Shown: positions 1 to 13,819 of the stretch, one piece after another | How positions within the stretch are numbered: position 1 is the first letter of the stretch | Layout of the letters: every line of letters begins with the position of its first letter | DNA from: Apostichopus japonicus | Lineage: Eukaryota > Echinodermata > Holothuroidea > Aspidochirotida > Stichopodidae | NCBI RefSeq assembly: GCF_037975245.1 | Contig: NC_092576.1 | Coordinates: forward strand, 20,957,611-21,021,610 | Length of the DNA stretch: 64,000 nt | Reading direction: 5' to 3' | The notes under the pieces: model-generated | What the model was told of the DNA's origin: nothing | The model's database searches: none | The model's input: the letters and a program-made list of their open reading frames with translations, nothing else | Program-made: the position numbers and the translations under genes

Positions 1-211
1 TTGATCGGTACCTCACATTCGATTGATCCGTACCGCACATTCGATTGATCCGTACCGCACATTCGATTAATCGGTCACGCACATTCGATTGATCGGTACG
101 GAACATTCGATTGATCGGTACCGCACATTCGATTGATCGGAACGTAACATTCGATTGATCGGTACCGCACATTCGATTGATCCGTACCGCACATTCGATT
201 GATCGGTCACG

Positions 212-1590
212 CACATTCGATTGATCGGTACGGAACATTCGTGTGATCGGTACCGCACATTCGATTAATCGGTACGGAACATTCGATTGATCTGTAAGGA
301 ACATTCGATTGATCGGTACTGCACATTCGATTGATCGGTACCGCACATTCGATTGATCGAAACGGAACATTCGATTGATCGGTACCGCACATTCGTTTGA
401 TCGGTACCGCACATTCGATTGATCGGTACCGCACATTCGATTGATCGGTACTGCACATTCGCTTGATCGGTACCGCACATTCGATTGATCGGTACCGCAC
501 ATTCGATTGATCGGTACCGCACATTCGATTGATCGGTACCGCACATTCGATTGATCCGTACCGCACATTCGATTGATCGGTCACGCACATTCGCTTGATC
601 GGTACGGAACATTCCTTTGATCGGTACCGCACATTCGATTGATCGGTACGGAACATTCGATTGATCGGTAAGGAACATTCGATTGATCGGTACTGCACAT
701 TCGATTGATCGGTACCGCACATTCGATTGATTGGAACCGCACATTCGATTGATCGGTACGGAACATTTGATTGATCGGCACCGCACATTCGATTGATCGG
801 TACCGCACATTCGATTGATCGGTACGGAACATTCGATTGATCGGTACCGCACATTCGATTGATCCGTACCGCACATTCGATTGAGCGGTACCGCACATTC
901 GATTGATCGGTACGGAACATTCGTTTGATCGGTACCGCACATTCGATTGATCGGTACCGCACATTCGATTGATCGGTACTGCACATTCGATTGATCGGTA
1001 CTGCACATTCGATTGATCGGTACCGAACATTCGATTGATCGGTACCGCACATTCGATTGATCGGTACCGCACATTCGATTGATCGGAACGGAACATTCGT
1101 TTGATCGGTACCGCACATTCGATTGATCGGTACCGCACATTCGATTGATCGGTACGGAACATTCGTTTGATCGGTACTGCACATTCGATTGATCGGTACC
1201 GCACATTCGATTGATCGGTCACGCACATTCGATTGATCGGTACGGAACATTCGTTTGATCGGTATCGCACATTCGATTGATCGGTACGGAACATTCGATT
1301 GATCGGTAATGAACATTCGATTGATCGGTACCGCACATTCGATTGATCGGTACGGAACATTCGATTGATCGGTAAGGAACATTCGATTAATCGGTACTGC
1401 ACATTCGATTGATCGGTACCGCACATTCGATTGATCGGTACCGCACATTCGATTGATCGGTACGGAACATTCGTTTGATCGGTACCGCACATTCGATTGA
1501 TCGGTACCGCACATTCGATTGATCGGTACTGCACATTCGATTGATCGGTACTGCACATTCGATTGATCGGTACCGCACATTCGATTGATC
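212..1590 (+). repeat. Tandem duplicate of 86 units, copy 1 (partner 2104-3482)
   Basis: Subtype order repeats at an offset of 1,892 bp (86 units). It starts with GGTACGGAAC, ATTCGTGTGATC and ATTCGATTAATC at about 229-270, matched at 2121-2162. The ATTCCTTTGATC marks at 611 and 2503 and the GATTGAGCGG marks near 880 and 2772 keep the same spacing. Confidence 0.8.
545..698 (+). repeat. Seven-unit signature, copy 1 of 11
   Basis: Seven units end, in order, CGTACCGCAC, GGTCACGCAC, GGTACGGAAC (in an ATTCGCTTG unit), GGTACCGCAC (in the diagnostic ATTCCTTTG unit at 611), GGTACGGAAC, GGTAAGGAAC and GGTACTGCAC. This ordered combination is too specific to arise by chance from mixed subtypes and marks common descent of all 11 copies. 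Confidence 0.9.
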
Positions 1591-2103
1591 GGTACCACAC
1601 ATTCGATTGATCAGTACCGCACATTCGATTGATCGGTACCGCACATTCGATTGATCGGTACCGCACATTCGATTGATCGGTACCGCACACTCGATTGATC
1701 GGTACCGCACATTCGATTGATCGGTACCGAACATTCGATTGATCGGTACCGCACATTCGATTGATCGGTACGGAACATTCGATTGATCGGTACCGCACAT
1801 TCGATTGATCGGTACGGAACATTCGTGTGATCGGTACCGCACATTCGATTGATCGGTACGGAACATTCGATTGATCTGTAAGGAACATTCGATTGATCGG
1901 TACTGCACATTCGATTGATCGGTACCGCACATTCGATTGATCGGTACCGCACATTCGATTGATCGGTACCGCACATTCGATTGATCGGTACCGCACATTC
2001 GATTGATCGGTACCGCACATTCGATTGATCAGTACCGCACATTCGATTGATCGGTACCACACATTCGATTGATTGGTACCGCACATTCGATTGATCGGTA
2101 CCG

Positions 2104-3482
2104 CACATTCGATTGATCGGTACGGAACATTCGTGTGATCGGTACCGCACATTCGATTAATCGGTACGGAACATTCGATTGATCTGTAAGGAACATTCGA
2201 TTGATCGGTACTGCACATTCGATTGATCGGTACCGCACATTCGAATGATCGAAACGGAACATTCGATTGATCGGTACCGCACATTCGTTTGATCGGTACC
2301 GCACATTCGATTGATCGGTACCGCACATTCGATTGATCGGTACTGCACATTCGCTTGATCGGTACTGCACATTCGATTGATCGGTACCGCACATTCGATT
2401 GATCGGTACCGCACATTCGATTGATCGGTACCGCACATTCGATTGATCCGTACCGCACATTCGATTGATCGGTCACGCACATTCGCTTGATCGGTACGGA
2501 ACATTCCTTTGATCGGTACCGCACATTCGATTGATCGGTACGGAACATTCGATTGATCGGTAAGGAACATTCGATTGATCGGTACTGCACATTCGATTGA
2601 TCGGTACCGCACATTCGATTGATTGGAACCGCACATTCGATTGATCGGTACGGAACATTCGATTGATCGGTACCGCACATTCGATTGATCGGTACCGCAC
2701 ATTCGATTGATCGGTACGGAACATTCGATTGATCGGTACCGCACATTCGATTGATCCGTACCGCACATTCGATTGAGCGGTACCGCACATTCGATTGATC
2801 GGTACGGAACATTCGTTTGATCGGTACCGCACATTCGATTGATCGGTACCGCACATTCGATTGATCGGTACTGCACATTCGATTGATCGGTACTGCACAT
2901 TCGATTGATCGGTACCGAACATTCGATTGATCGGTACCGCACATTCGATTGATCGGTACCGCACATTCGATTGATCGGAACGGAACATTCGTTTGATCGG
3001 TACCGCACATTCGATTGATCGGTACCGCACATTCGATTGATCGGTACGGAACATTCGTTTGATCGGTACTGCACATTCGATTGATCGGTACCGCACATTC
3101 GATTGATCGGTCACGCACATTCGATTGATCGGTACGGAACATTCGTTTGATCGGTATCGCACATTCGATTGATCGGTACGGAACATTCGATTGATCGGTA
3201 ATGAACATTCGATTGATCGGTACCGCACATTCGATTGATCGGTACGGAACATTCGATTGATCGGTAAGGAACATTCGATTAATCGGTACTGCACATTCGA
3301 TTGATCGGTACCGCACATTCGATTGATCGGTACCGCACATTCGATTGATCGGTACGGAACATTCGTTTGATCGGTACCGCACATTCGATTGATCGGTACC
3401 GCACATTCGATTGATCGGTACTGCACATTCGATTGATCGGTACTGCACATTCGATTGATCGGTACCGCACATTCGATTGATC
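2104..3482 (+). repeat. Tandem duplicate of 86 units, copy 2 (partner 212-1590)
   Basis: This is the second member of the 1,892 bp pair. The same module is present again at about 7,428-8,806 and 9,914-11,292, because both members were carried along in the larger D1/D2 duplication. There they lie 2,486 bp (113 units) apart, 27 units more than here. Confidence 0.8.
2437..2590 (+). repeat. Seven-unit signature, copy 2 of 11
   Basis: The diagnostic unit is at 2503, 1,892 bp after copy 1, matching the 86-unit tandem duplication. The following GATTGGAACCGCAC unit (about 2,625) is kept, as in copy 1. Confidence 0.9.
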
Positions 3483-5013
3483 GGTACCGCACATTCGATT
3501 GATCGGTACCACACATTCGATTGATCAGTACCGCACATTCGATTGATCGGTACCGCACATTCGATTGATCGGTACCGCACATTCGATTGATCGGTACCGC
3601 ACATTCGATTGATCGGTACCGCACATTCGATTGATCGGTACGGAACATTCGATTGATCGGTACCGCACATTCGATTGATCGGTACTGCACATTCGATTGA
3701 TCGGTACCGCACATTCGATTGATCCGTACCGCACATTCGATTGATCGGTACCGCACATTCGATTGATCGGTACGGAACATTCGATTGATCGGTACTGCAC
3801 ATTCGATTGATCGGTACCGAACATTCGATTGATCGGTACCGCACATTCGATTGATCGGTACCGCACATTCGATTGATCGGAACGGAACATTCGATTGATC
3901 GGTACCGCACATTCGATTGATCGGTACCGCACATTCGATTGATCGGTACCGCACATTCGATTGATCGGTACTGCACATTCGATTGATCGGTACTGCACAT
4001 TCGATTGATCGGTACCGCACATTCGATTGATCCGTACCGCACATTCGATTGATCGGTACCGCACATTCGATTTATCGGTACGGAACATTCGTGTGATCGG
4101 TACCGCACATTCGATTAATCGGTACGGAACATTCGATTGATCTGTAAAGAACATTCGATTGATCGGAACGGAACATTCGATTGATCGGTACCGCACATTC
4201 GATTAATCCGTACCGCACATTCGATTGATCGGTCACGACCATTCGATTGATCGGTACGGAACATTCGTGTGATCGGTACCGCACATTCGATTGATCGGTA
4301 CGGAACATTCGATTGATCTGTAAGGAACATTCGATTGATCGGTACTGCACATTTGATTGATCGGTACCGCACATTCGATTGATCGGTCACGCACATTCGC
4401 TTGATCGGTACGGAACATTCGTTTGATCGGTACCGCACATTCGATTAATCGGTACGGAACATTAGATTGATCGGTACAGAAGATTCGATTGATCGGTACT
4501 GCACATTCGATTGATCGGTACCGCACATTCGATTGATCGGAACCGCACATTCGATTGATCGGTACCGCACATTCGATTGATCGGTACAGAACATTCGATT
4601 GATCGGTTCCGCACATTCGATTGATCGGTACGGAACATTCGATTGATCGGTACCGCACATTCGATTGATCCGTACCGCACATTCGATTGAGCGGTACCGC
4701 ACATTCGATTGATCGGTCACGCACATTCGATTGATCGGTACGGAACATTCGTTTGATCGGTACCGCACATTCGATTGATCGGTACGGAACATTCGATTGA
4801 TCGGTAAGGAACATTCGATTGATCGGTACCGCACATTCGATTGATCGGTACCGCACATTCGATTGATCGGTACCGAACATTCGATTGATCGGTACCGCAC
4901 ATTCGATTGATCGGTACCGCACATTCGATTGATCGGTACCGCACATTCGATTGATCGGTACCGCACATTCGATTGATCGGTACCGCACATTCGATTGATC
5001 AGTACCGCACATT

Positions 5014-5037
5014 CGATTGTGCGGTACCGATCAATCG
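5014..5037 (-). repeat. Single-unit in-place micro-inversion
   Basis: Between ATTCGATT (5011-5018) and GTGATCGG (5039-5046) the sequence reads TGCGGTACCGAT (5020-5031), the reverse complement of ATCGGTACCGCA in a normal unit. Phase is unchanged, so the segment was inverted in place. Inverting the 24 bp between two CGA/TCG boundaries leaves one mismatch (5017), whereas a direct alignment needs five substitutions. It is the only inverted full unit I found. Confidence 0.85.
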
Positions 5038-5754
5038 TGTGATCGGTACCGCACATTCGATTGATCGGTACGGAACATTCGATTGATCTGTAAGGAACAT
5101 TCGATTGATCGGTACTGCACATTCGATTGATCGGTACCGCACATTCGATTGATCGGTACCGCACATTCGATTGATCGGTACCGCACATTCGATTGATCGG
5201 TACCGCACATTCGATTGATCGGTACCGCACATTCGATTGATCGGTTCGGAACATTCGATTGATCGGTACCGCACATTCGATTGATCGGTACTGCACATTC
5301 GATTGATCGGTACCGCACATTCGATTGATCCGTACCGCACATTCGATTGATCGGTACCGCACATTCGATTGATCGGTACGGAACATTCGATTGATCGGTA
5401 CTGCACATTCGATTGATCGGTACCGAACATTCGATTGATCGGTACCGCACATTCGATTGATCGGTACCGCACATTCGATTGATCGGAACGGAACATTCGA
5501 TTGATCGGTACCGCACATTCGATTGATCGGTACCGCACATTCGATTGATCGGTACCGCACATTCGATTGATCGGTACTGCACATTCGATTGATCGGTACT
5601 GCACATTCGATTGATCGGTACCGCACATTCGATTGATCGGTACCGCACATTCGATTGATCGGTACCGCACATTCGATTGATCGGTACCGCACATTCGATT
5701 GATCGGTACCGCACATTCGTTTGATCGGTACCGCACATTCGATTGATCGGTACC

Positions 5755-7115
5755 GCACATTCGATTGATCGGAACGGAACATTCGATTGATCGGTACCGC
5801 ATATTCGATTGATCCGTACGGCACATTCGATAGATCGGTCACTCACATTCGATTGATCGGTACGGAACATTCGTTTGATCGGTACCGCACATTCGATTGA
5901 TCGGTATGGAACATTCGATTGATCGGTACCGCACATTCGATTGATCGGTACCTCACATTCGATTGATCCGTACCGCACATTCGATTGATCGGTCACGCAC
6001 ATTCGATTGATCGGTAAGGAACATTCGATTGATCGGTACCGCACATTCGATTGATCGGAACGGAACATTCGATTGATCGGTACCGCACATTCGATTGATC
6101 CGTACCGCACATTCGATTGATCGGTCACGCACATTCGATTGATCGGTACGGAACATTCGTGTGATCGGTACCGCACATTCGATTAATCGGTACGGAACAT
6201 TCGATTGATCTGTAAGGAACATTCGATTGATCGGTACTGCACATTCGATTGATCGGTACCGCACATTCGATTGATCGAAACGGAACATTCGATTGATCGG
6301 TACCGCACATTCGTTTGATCGGTACCGCACATTCGATTGATCGGTACCGCACATTCGATTGATCGGTACTGCACATTCGCTTGATCGGTACTGCACATTC
6401 GATTGATCGGTACCGCACATTCGATTGATCGGTACCGCACATTCGATTGATCGGTACCGCACATTCTATTGATCGGTACCGCACATTCGATTGATCGGTA
6501 CCGCACATTCGATTGATCGGTACGGAACATTCGATTGATCGGTACCGCACATTCGATTGATCGGTACCGCACATTCGATTGATCGGTACCGCACATTCGA
6601 TTGATCCGTACCGCACATTCGATTGATCGGTACCGCACATTCGATTGATCGGTACGGAACATTCGATTGATCGGTACTGCACATTCGATTGATCGGTACC
6701 GAACATTCGATTGATCGGTACCGCACATTCGATTGATCGGTACCGCACATTCGATTGATCGGAACGGAACATTCGATTGATCGGTACCGCACATTCGATT
6801 GATCGGTACCGCACATTCGATTGATCGGTACCGCACATTCGATTGATCGGTACTGCACATTCGATTGATCGGTACTGCACATTCGATTGATCGGTACCGC
6901 ACATTCGATTGATCCGTACCGCACATTCGATTGATCGGTACCGCACATTCGATTGATCGGTACCGCACATTCGATTGATCGGTACCGCACATTCGATTGA
7001 TCGGTACCGCACATTCGATTGATCGGTACCGCACATTCGATTGATCGGAACGGAACATTCGATTGATCGGTACCGCATATTCGATTGATCCGTACGGCAC
7101 ATTCGATTGATCGGT
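5755..7115 (+). repeat. Segmental duplicate of 1.36 kb (partner 16511-17871)
   Basis: Unit order matches at an offset of 10,756 bp, which is 489 units minus the two 21 bp units lying in between. Checkpoints are GGAACGGAAC at 5771 and 16527, ATTAATC at about 6182 and 16938, the CGTACCGCAC unit near 6605 and 17361, and GCATATTCG near 7075 and 17831. The partner then carries two extra units before GGTCACTCAC. Confidence 0.8.
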
Positions 7116-7216
7116 CACTCACATTCGATTGATCGGTACGGAACATTCGTTTGATCGGTACCGCACATTCGATTGATCGGTATGGAACATTCGATTGATC
7201 GGTAAGGAACATTCGA

Positions 7217-9030
7217 TTGATCGGTACCTCACATTCGATTGATCCGTACCGCACATTCGATTGATCCGTACCGCACATTCGATTGATCGGTCACGCACAT
7301 TCGATTGATCGGTACGGAACATTCGATTGATCGGTACCGCACATTCGATTGATCGGAACGTAACATTCGATTGATCGGTACCGCACATTCGATTGATCCG
7401 TACCGCACATTCGATTGATCGGTCACGCACATTCGATTGATCGGTACGGAACATTCGTGTGATCGGTACCGCACATTCGATTAATCGGTACGGAACATTC
7501 GATTGATCTGTAAGGAACATTCGATTGATCGGTACTGCACATTCGATTGATCGGTACCGCACATTCGATTGATCGAAACGGAACATTCGATTGATCGGTA
7601 CCGCACATTCGTTTGATCGGTACCGCACATTCGATTGATCGGTACCGCACATTCGATTGATCGGTACTGCACATTCGCTTGATCGGTACCGCACATTCGA
7701 TTGATCGGTACCGCACATTCGATTGATCGGTACCGCACATTCGATTGATCGGTACCGCACATTCGATTGATCCGTACCGCACATTCGATTGATCGGTCAC
7801 GCACATTCGCTTGATCGGTACGGAACATTCCTTTGATCGGTACCGCACATTCGATTGATCGGTACGGAACATTCGATTGATCGGTAAGGAACATTCGATT
7901 GATCGGTACTGCACATTCGATTGATCGGTACCGCACATTCGATTGATTGGAACCGCACATTCGATTGATCGGTACGGAACATTCGATTGATCGGCACCGC
8001 ACATTCGATTGATCGGTACCGCACATTCGATTGATCGGTACGGAACATTCGATTGATCGGTACCGCACATTCGATTGATCCGTACCGCACATTCGATTGA
8101 GCGGTACCGCACATTCGATTGATCGGTACGGAACATTCGTTTGATCGGTACCGCACATTCGATTGATCGGTACCGCACATTCGATTGATCGGTACTGCAC
8201 ATTCGATTGATCGGTACTGCACATTCGATTGATCGGTACCGAACATTCGATTGATCGGTACCGCACATTCGATTGATCGGTACCGCACATTCGATTGATC
8301 GGAACGGAACATTCGTTTGATCGGTACCGCACATTCGATTGATCGGTACCGCACATTCGATTGATCGGTACGGAACATTCGTTTGATCGGTACTGCACAT
8401 TCGATTGATCGGTACCGCACATTCGATTGATCGGTCACGCACATTCGATTGATCGGTACGGAACATTCGTTTGATCGGTATCGCACATTCGATTGATCGG
8501 TACGGAACATTCGATTGATCGGTAATGAACATTCGATTGATCGGTACCGCACATTCGATTGATCGGTACGGAACATTCGATTGATCGGTAAGGAACATTC
8601 GATTAATCGGTACTGCACATTCGATTGATCGGTACCGCACATTCGATTGATCGGTACCGCACATTCGATTGATCGGTACGGAACATTCGTTTGATCGGTA
8701 CCGCACATTCGATTGATCGGTACCGCACATTCGATTGATCGGTACTGCACATTCGATTGATCGGTACTGCACATTCGATTGATCGGTACCGCACATTCGA
8801 TTGATCGGTACCGCACATTCGATTGATCGGTACCACACATTCGATTGATCAGTACCGCACATTCGATTGATCGGTACCGCACATTCGATTGATCGGTACC
8901 GCACATTCGATTGATCGGTACCGCACATTCGATTGATCGGTACCGCACATTCGATTGATCGGTACCGAACATTCGATTGATCGGTACCGCACATTCGATT
9001 GATCGGTACGGAACATTCGATTGATCGGTA
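7217..9030 (+). repeat. Segmental duplicate D1, copy 2 (partner 1-1790)
   Basis: This is the downstream partner at an offset of 328 units. It is followed by about 26 units (9,030-9,600) that have no counterpart in the left copy, after which the match resumes at an offset of 7,810 bp. It therefore reads as the same duplication event with a later insertion here or deletion in the left copy. Confidence 0.85.
7761..7914 (+). repeat. Seven-unit signature, copy 3 of 11
   Basis: The diagnostic unit is at 7827, inside D1 copy 2 and 7,216 bp after copy 1. Confidence 0.9.
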
Positions 9031-9599
9031 CCGCACATTCGATTGATCGGTACTGCACATTCGATTGATCGGTACCGCACATTCGATTGATCCGTACCGC
9101 ACATTCGATTGATCGGTACCGCACATTCGATTGATCGGTACGGAACATTCGATTGATCGGTACTGCACATTCGATTGATCGGTACCGAACATTCGATTGA
9201 TCGGTACCGCACATTCGATTGATCGGTACCGCACATTCGATTGATCGGAACGGAACATTCGATTGATCGGTACCGCACATTCGATTGATCGGTACCGCAC
9301 ATTCGATTGATCGGTACCGCACATTCGATTGATCGGTACCGCACATTCGATTGATCGGTACTGCACATTCGATTGATCGGTACCGCACATTCGATTGATC
9401 GGTACCGCACATTCGATTGATCGGTACCGCACATTCGATTTATCGGTACCGCACATTCGATTGATCGGTACCGCACATTCGATTGATCGGTCAGGAACAT
9501 TCGATTGTTCGGTACCGCACATTCGATTGATCGGAACGGAACATTCGATTGATCGGTACCGCACATTCGATTAATCCGTACCGCACATTCGATTGATAA

Positions 9600-12194
9600 G
9601 TCACGAACATTCGATTGATCGGTACGGAACATTCGTGTGATCGGTACCGCACATTCGATTGATCGGTACGGAACATTCGATTGATCTGTAAGGAACATTC
9701 GATTGATCGGTACTGCACATTCGATTGATCGGTACCGCACATTCGATTGATCGGTACCGCACATTCGATTGATCGGTACCGCACATTCGATTGATCGGTA
9801 CCGCACATTCGATTGATCGGTACCGCACATTCGATTGATCAGTACCGCACATTCGATTGATCGGTACCACACATTCGATTGATTGGTACCGCACATTCGA
9901 TTGATCGGTACCGCACATTCGATTGATCGGTACGGAACATTCGTGTGATCGGTACCGCACATTCGATTAATCGGTACGGAACATTCGATTGATCTGTAAG
10001 GAACATTCGATTGATCGGTACTGCACATTCGATTGATCGGTACCGCACATTCGAATGATCGAAACGGAACATTCGATTGATCGGTACCGCACATTCGTTT
10101 GATCGGTACCGCACATTCGATTGATCGGTACCGCACATTCGATTGATCGGTACTGCACATTCGCTTGATCGGTACTGCACATTCGATTGATCGGTACCGC
10201 ACATTCGATTGATCGGTACCGCACATTCGATTGATCGGTACCGCACATTCGATTGATCCGTACCGCACATTCGATTGATCGGTCACGCACATTCGCTTGA
10301 TCGGTACGGAACATTCCTTTGATCGGTACCGCACATTCGATTGATCGGTACGGAACATTCGATTGATCGGTAAGGAACATTCGATTGATCGGTACTGCAC
10401 ATTCGATTGATCGGTACCGCACATTCGATTGATTGGAACCGCACATTCGATTGATCGGTACGGAACATTCGATTGATCGGTACCGCACATTCGATTGATC
10501 GGTACCGCACATTCGATTGATCGGTACGGAACATTCGATTGATCGGTACCGCACATTCGATTGATCCGTACCGCACATTCGATTGAGCGGTACCGCACAT
10601 TCGATTGATCGGTACGGAACATTCGTTTGATCGGTACCGCACATTCGATTGATCGGTACCGCACATTCGATTGATCGGTACTGCACATTCGATTGATCGG
10701 TACTGCACATTCGATTGATCGGTACCGAACATTCGATTGATCGGTACCGCACATTCGATTGATCGGTACCGCACATTCGATTGATCGGAACGGAACATTC
10801 GTTTGATCGGTACCGCACATTCGATTGATCGGTACCGCACATTCGATTGATCGGTACGGAACATTCGTTTGATCGGTACTGCACATTCGATTGATCGGTA
10901 CCGCACATTCGATTGATCGGTCACGCACATTCGATTGATCGGTACGGAACATTCGTTTGATCGGTATCGCACATTCGATTGATCGGTACGGAACATTCGA
11001 TTGATCGGTAATGAACATTCGATTGATCGGTACCGCACATTCGATTGATCGGTACGGAACATTCGATTGATCGGTAAGGAACATTCGATTAATCGGTACT
11101 GCACATTCGATTGATCGGTACCGCACATTCGATTGATCGGTACCGCACATTCGATTGATCGGTACGGAACATTCGTTTGATCGGTACCGCACATTCGATT
11201 GATCGGTACCGCACATTCGATTGATCGGTACTGCACATTCGATTGATCGGTACTGCACATTCGATTGATCGGTACCGCACATTCGATTGATCGGTACCGC
11301 ACATTCGATTGATCGGTACCACACATTCGATTGATCAGTACCGCACATTCGATTGATCGGTACCGCACATTCGATTGATCGGTACCGCACATTCGATTGA
11401 TCGGTACCGCACATTCGATTGATCGGTACCGCACATTCGATTGATCGGTACGGAACATTCGATTGATCGGTACCGCACATTCGATTGATCGGTACTGCAC
11501 ATTCGATTGATCGGTACCGCACATTCGATTGATCCGTACCGCACATTCGATTGATCGGTACCGCACATTCGATTGATCGGTACGGAACATTCGATTGATC
11601 GGTACTGCACATTCGATTGATCGGTACCGAACATTCGATTGATCGGTACCGCACATTCGATTGATCGGTACCGCACATTCGATTGATCGGAACGGAACAT
11701 TCGATTGATCGGTACCGCACATTCGATTGATCGGTACCGCACATTCGATTGATCGGTACCGCACATTCGATTGATCGGTACTGCACATTCGATTGATCGG
11801 TACTGCACATTCGATTGATCGGTACCGCACATTCGATTGATCCGTACCGCACATTCGATTGATCGGTACCGCACATTCGATTTATCGGTACGGAACATTC
11901 GTGTGATCGGTACCGCACATTCGATTAATCGGTACGGAACATTCGATTGATCTGTAAAGAACATTCGATTGATCGGAACGGAACATTCGATTGATCGGTA
12001 CCGCACATTCGATTAATCCGTACCGCACATTCGATTGATCGGTCACGACCATTCGATTGATCGGTACGGAACATTCGTGTGATCGGTACCGCACATTCGA
12101 TTGATCGGTACGGAACATTCGATTGATCTGTAAGGAACATTCGATTGATCGGTACTGCACATTTGATTGATCGGTACCGCACATTCGATTGATC
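9600..12194 (+). repeat. Segmental duplicate D2, copy 2 (partner 1790-4384)
   Basis: This is the partner of D2 at 355 units. Its right end overlaps the start of a further duplication (11810-15930 with 19640-23870), so ATTCGATTTATC and GGTCACGACC occur a third time at 19705 and 19871, 7,830 bp further on. Confidence 0.9.
10247..10400 (+). repeat. Seven-unit signature, copy 4 of 11
   Basis: The diagnostic unit is at 10313, inside D2 copy 2 and 7,810 bp after copy 2. Confidence 0.9.
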
Positions 12195-13094
12195 GGTACC
12201 GCACATTCGATTGATCGGTACCGCACATTCGATTGATCGGTACCGCACATTCGATTGATCGGTACCGCACATTCGATTGATCAGTACCGCACATTCGATT
12301 GATCGGTACCACACATTCGATTGATTGGTACCGCACATTCGATTGATCGGTACCGCACATTCGATTGATCGGTACCGCACATTCGATTGATCGGTACCGC
12401 ACATTCGATTGATCGGTACCGCACATTCGATTGATCGGTACCGCACATTCGATTGATCGGTACCGAACATTCGATTGATCGGTACCGCACATTCGATTGA
12501 TCGGTACGGAACATTCGATTGATCGGTACCGCACATTCGATTGATCGGTACTGCACATTCGATTGATCGGTACCGCACATTCGATTGATCCGTAGTGCAC
12601 ATTCGATTGATCGGTACCGCACATTCGATTGATCGGTACGGAACATTCGATTGATCGGTACTGCACATTCGATTGATCGGTACCGAACATTCGATTGATC
12701 GGTACCGCACATTCGATTGATCGGTACCGCACATTCGATTGATCGGTACGGAACATTCGATTGATCGGTACCGCACATTCGATTGATCGGTACTGCACAT
12801 TCGATTGATCGGTACCGCACATTCGATTGATCCGTACCGCACATTCGATTGATCGGTACCGCACATTCGATTGATCGGTACGGAACATTCGATTGATCGG
12901 TACTGCACATTCGATTGATCGGTACTGCACATTCGATTGATCGGTACCGCACATTCGATTGATCCGTACCGCACATTCGATTGATCGGTACCGCACATTC
13001 GATTGATCGGTACGGAACATTCGATTGATCGGTACTGCACATTCGATTGATCCGTAGTGCACATTCGATTGATCGGTACCGCACATTCGATTGA

Positions 13095-13775
13095 TCGGTA
13101 CCGCACATTCGATTGATCGGTACGGAACATTCGATTGATCGGTACGGAACATTCGATTGATCGGTACCGCACATTCGATTGATCCGTAGTGCACATTCGA
13201 TTGATCGGTACCGCACATTCGATTGATCGGTACCGCACATTCGATTGATCGGTACGGAACATTCGATTGATCGGTACCGCACATTCGATTGATCGGAACG
13301 GAACATTCGATTGATCGGTACCGCACATTCGATTGATCGGTACCGCACATTCGATTGATCGGTACCGCACATTCGATTGATCGGTACTGCACATTCGATT
13401 GATCGGTACTGCACATTCGATTGATCGGTACCGCACATTCGATTGATCGTACCGCACATTCGATTGATCGGTACCGCACATTCGATTGATCGGTACCGCA
13501 CATTCGATTGATCGGTACCGCACATTCGATTGATCGGTACCGCACATTCGATTGATCGGTACCGCACATTCGATTGATCGGAACGGAACATTCGATTGAT
13601 CGGTACCGCATATTCGATTGATCCGTACGGCACATTCGATTGATCGGAACGGAACATTCGATTGATCGGTACGGAACATTCGTTTGATCGGTACGGAACA
13701 TTCGATTGATCGGTATGGAACATTCGATTGATCGGTAAGGAACATTCGATTGATCGGTACCGCACATTCGATTGA
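13095..13775 (+). repeat. 725-bp tandem duplicate, copy 1
   Basis: Unit order repeats 725 bp downstream (33 units minus one base). CGTAGTGCAC units lie at 13181 and 13906, and the 21 bp units at 13437 and 14162. It ends near 13,775, where this copy has CGTAGTGCAC and copy 2 has CGTACCGCAC. Confidence 0.8.
13437..13457 (+). repeat. 21-bp off-length unit (1-base deletion)
   Basis: The unit reads ATTCGATTGAT then CGTACCGCAC and is one base short. Its neighbours (two GGTACTGCAC units and one GGTACCGCAC unit before, five consensus units after) match the context near 6,850-7,010, where the corresponding unit is GATCCGTACCGCAC. It is therefore most simply a one-C loss from that subtype. Confidence 0.95.
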
Positions 13776-13819
13776 TCCGTAGTGCACATTCGATTGATCG
13801 GTCACGCACATTCGATTGA

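Larger units (their letters stand above)
1..1790 (+). repeat. Segmental duplicate D1, copy 1 (partner 7217-9030)
   Basis: The order of unit subtypes here recurs 7,216 bp (328 units) downstream. Shared rare marks include ATTCCTTTGATC at 611 and 7827, and GATCGGCACCGC near 774 and 7990. Near 1,590 the partner gains one unit (offset 7,238), and the match fades near 1,780. The match already holds at base 1, so this copy extends beyond the left window edge. Confidence 0.85.
1790..4384 (+). repeat. Segmental duplicate D2, copy 1 (partner 9600-12194)
   Basis: Subtype order matches the partner at exactly 7,810 bp (355 units) over about 2.6 kb. Private marks shared by both copies are ATTCGATTTATC (4065 and 11875) and GGTCACGACC (4231 and 12041). 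The match ends where this copy has GGTCACGCAC at about 4385 and the partner has GGTACCGCAC. Confidence 0.9.

Noticed and set aside
581-4108. Minus-strand open frame of 1,175 codons, near-duplicate of the 7797-11918 frame, suggesting a gene family
   Set aside because: The similarity is fully explained by the DNA-level segmental duplication at 7,216/7,810 bp, which covers all frames alike.
7797-11918. Minus-strand open frame of 1,373 codons with a 22-residue repeat, as a gene
   Set aside because: It is an automatic result of a stop-free 22 bp unit. Equally long frames overlap it in the other minus-strand frames, starts are the ATG or GTG present in every unit, and changes between units show no bias toward synonymous sites. 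There is no promoter, splice signal or non-repeat domain.
12583-13200. CGTAGTGCAC units as the boundary of an inserted element
   Set aside because: They are 22 bp, in phase, and flanked by ordinary units. They are only another subtype, recurring at 20.5-22 kb and 27.43 kb.
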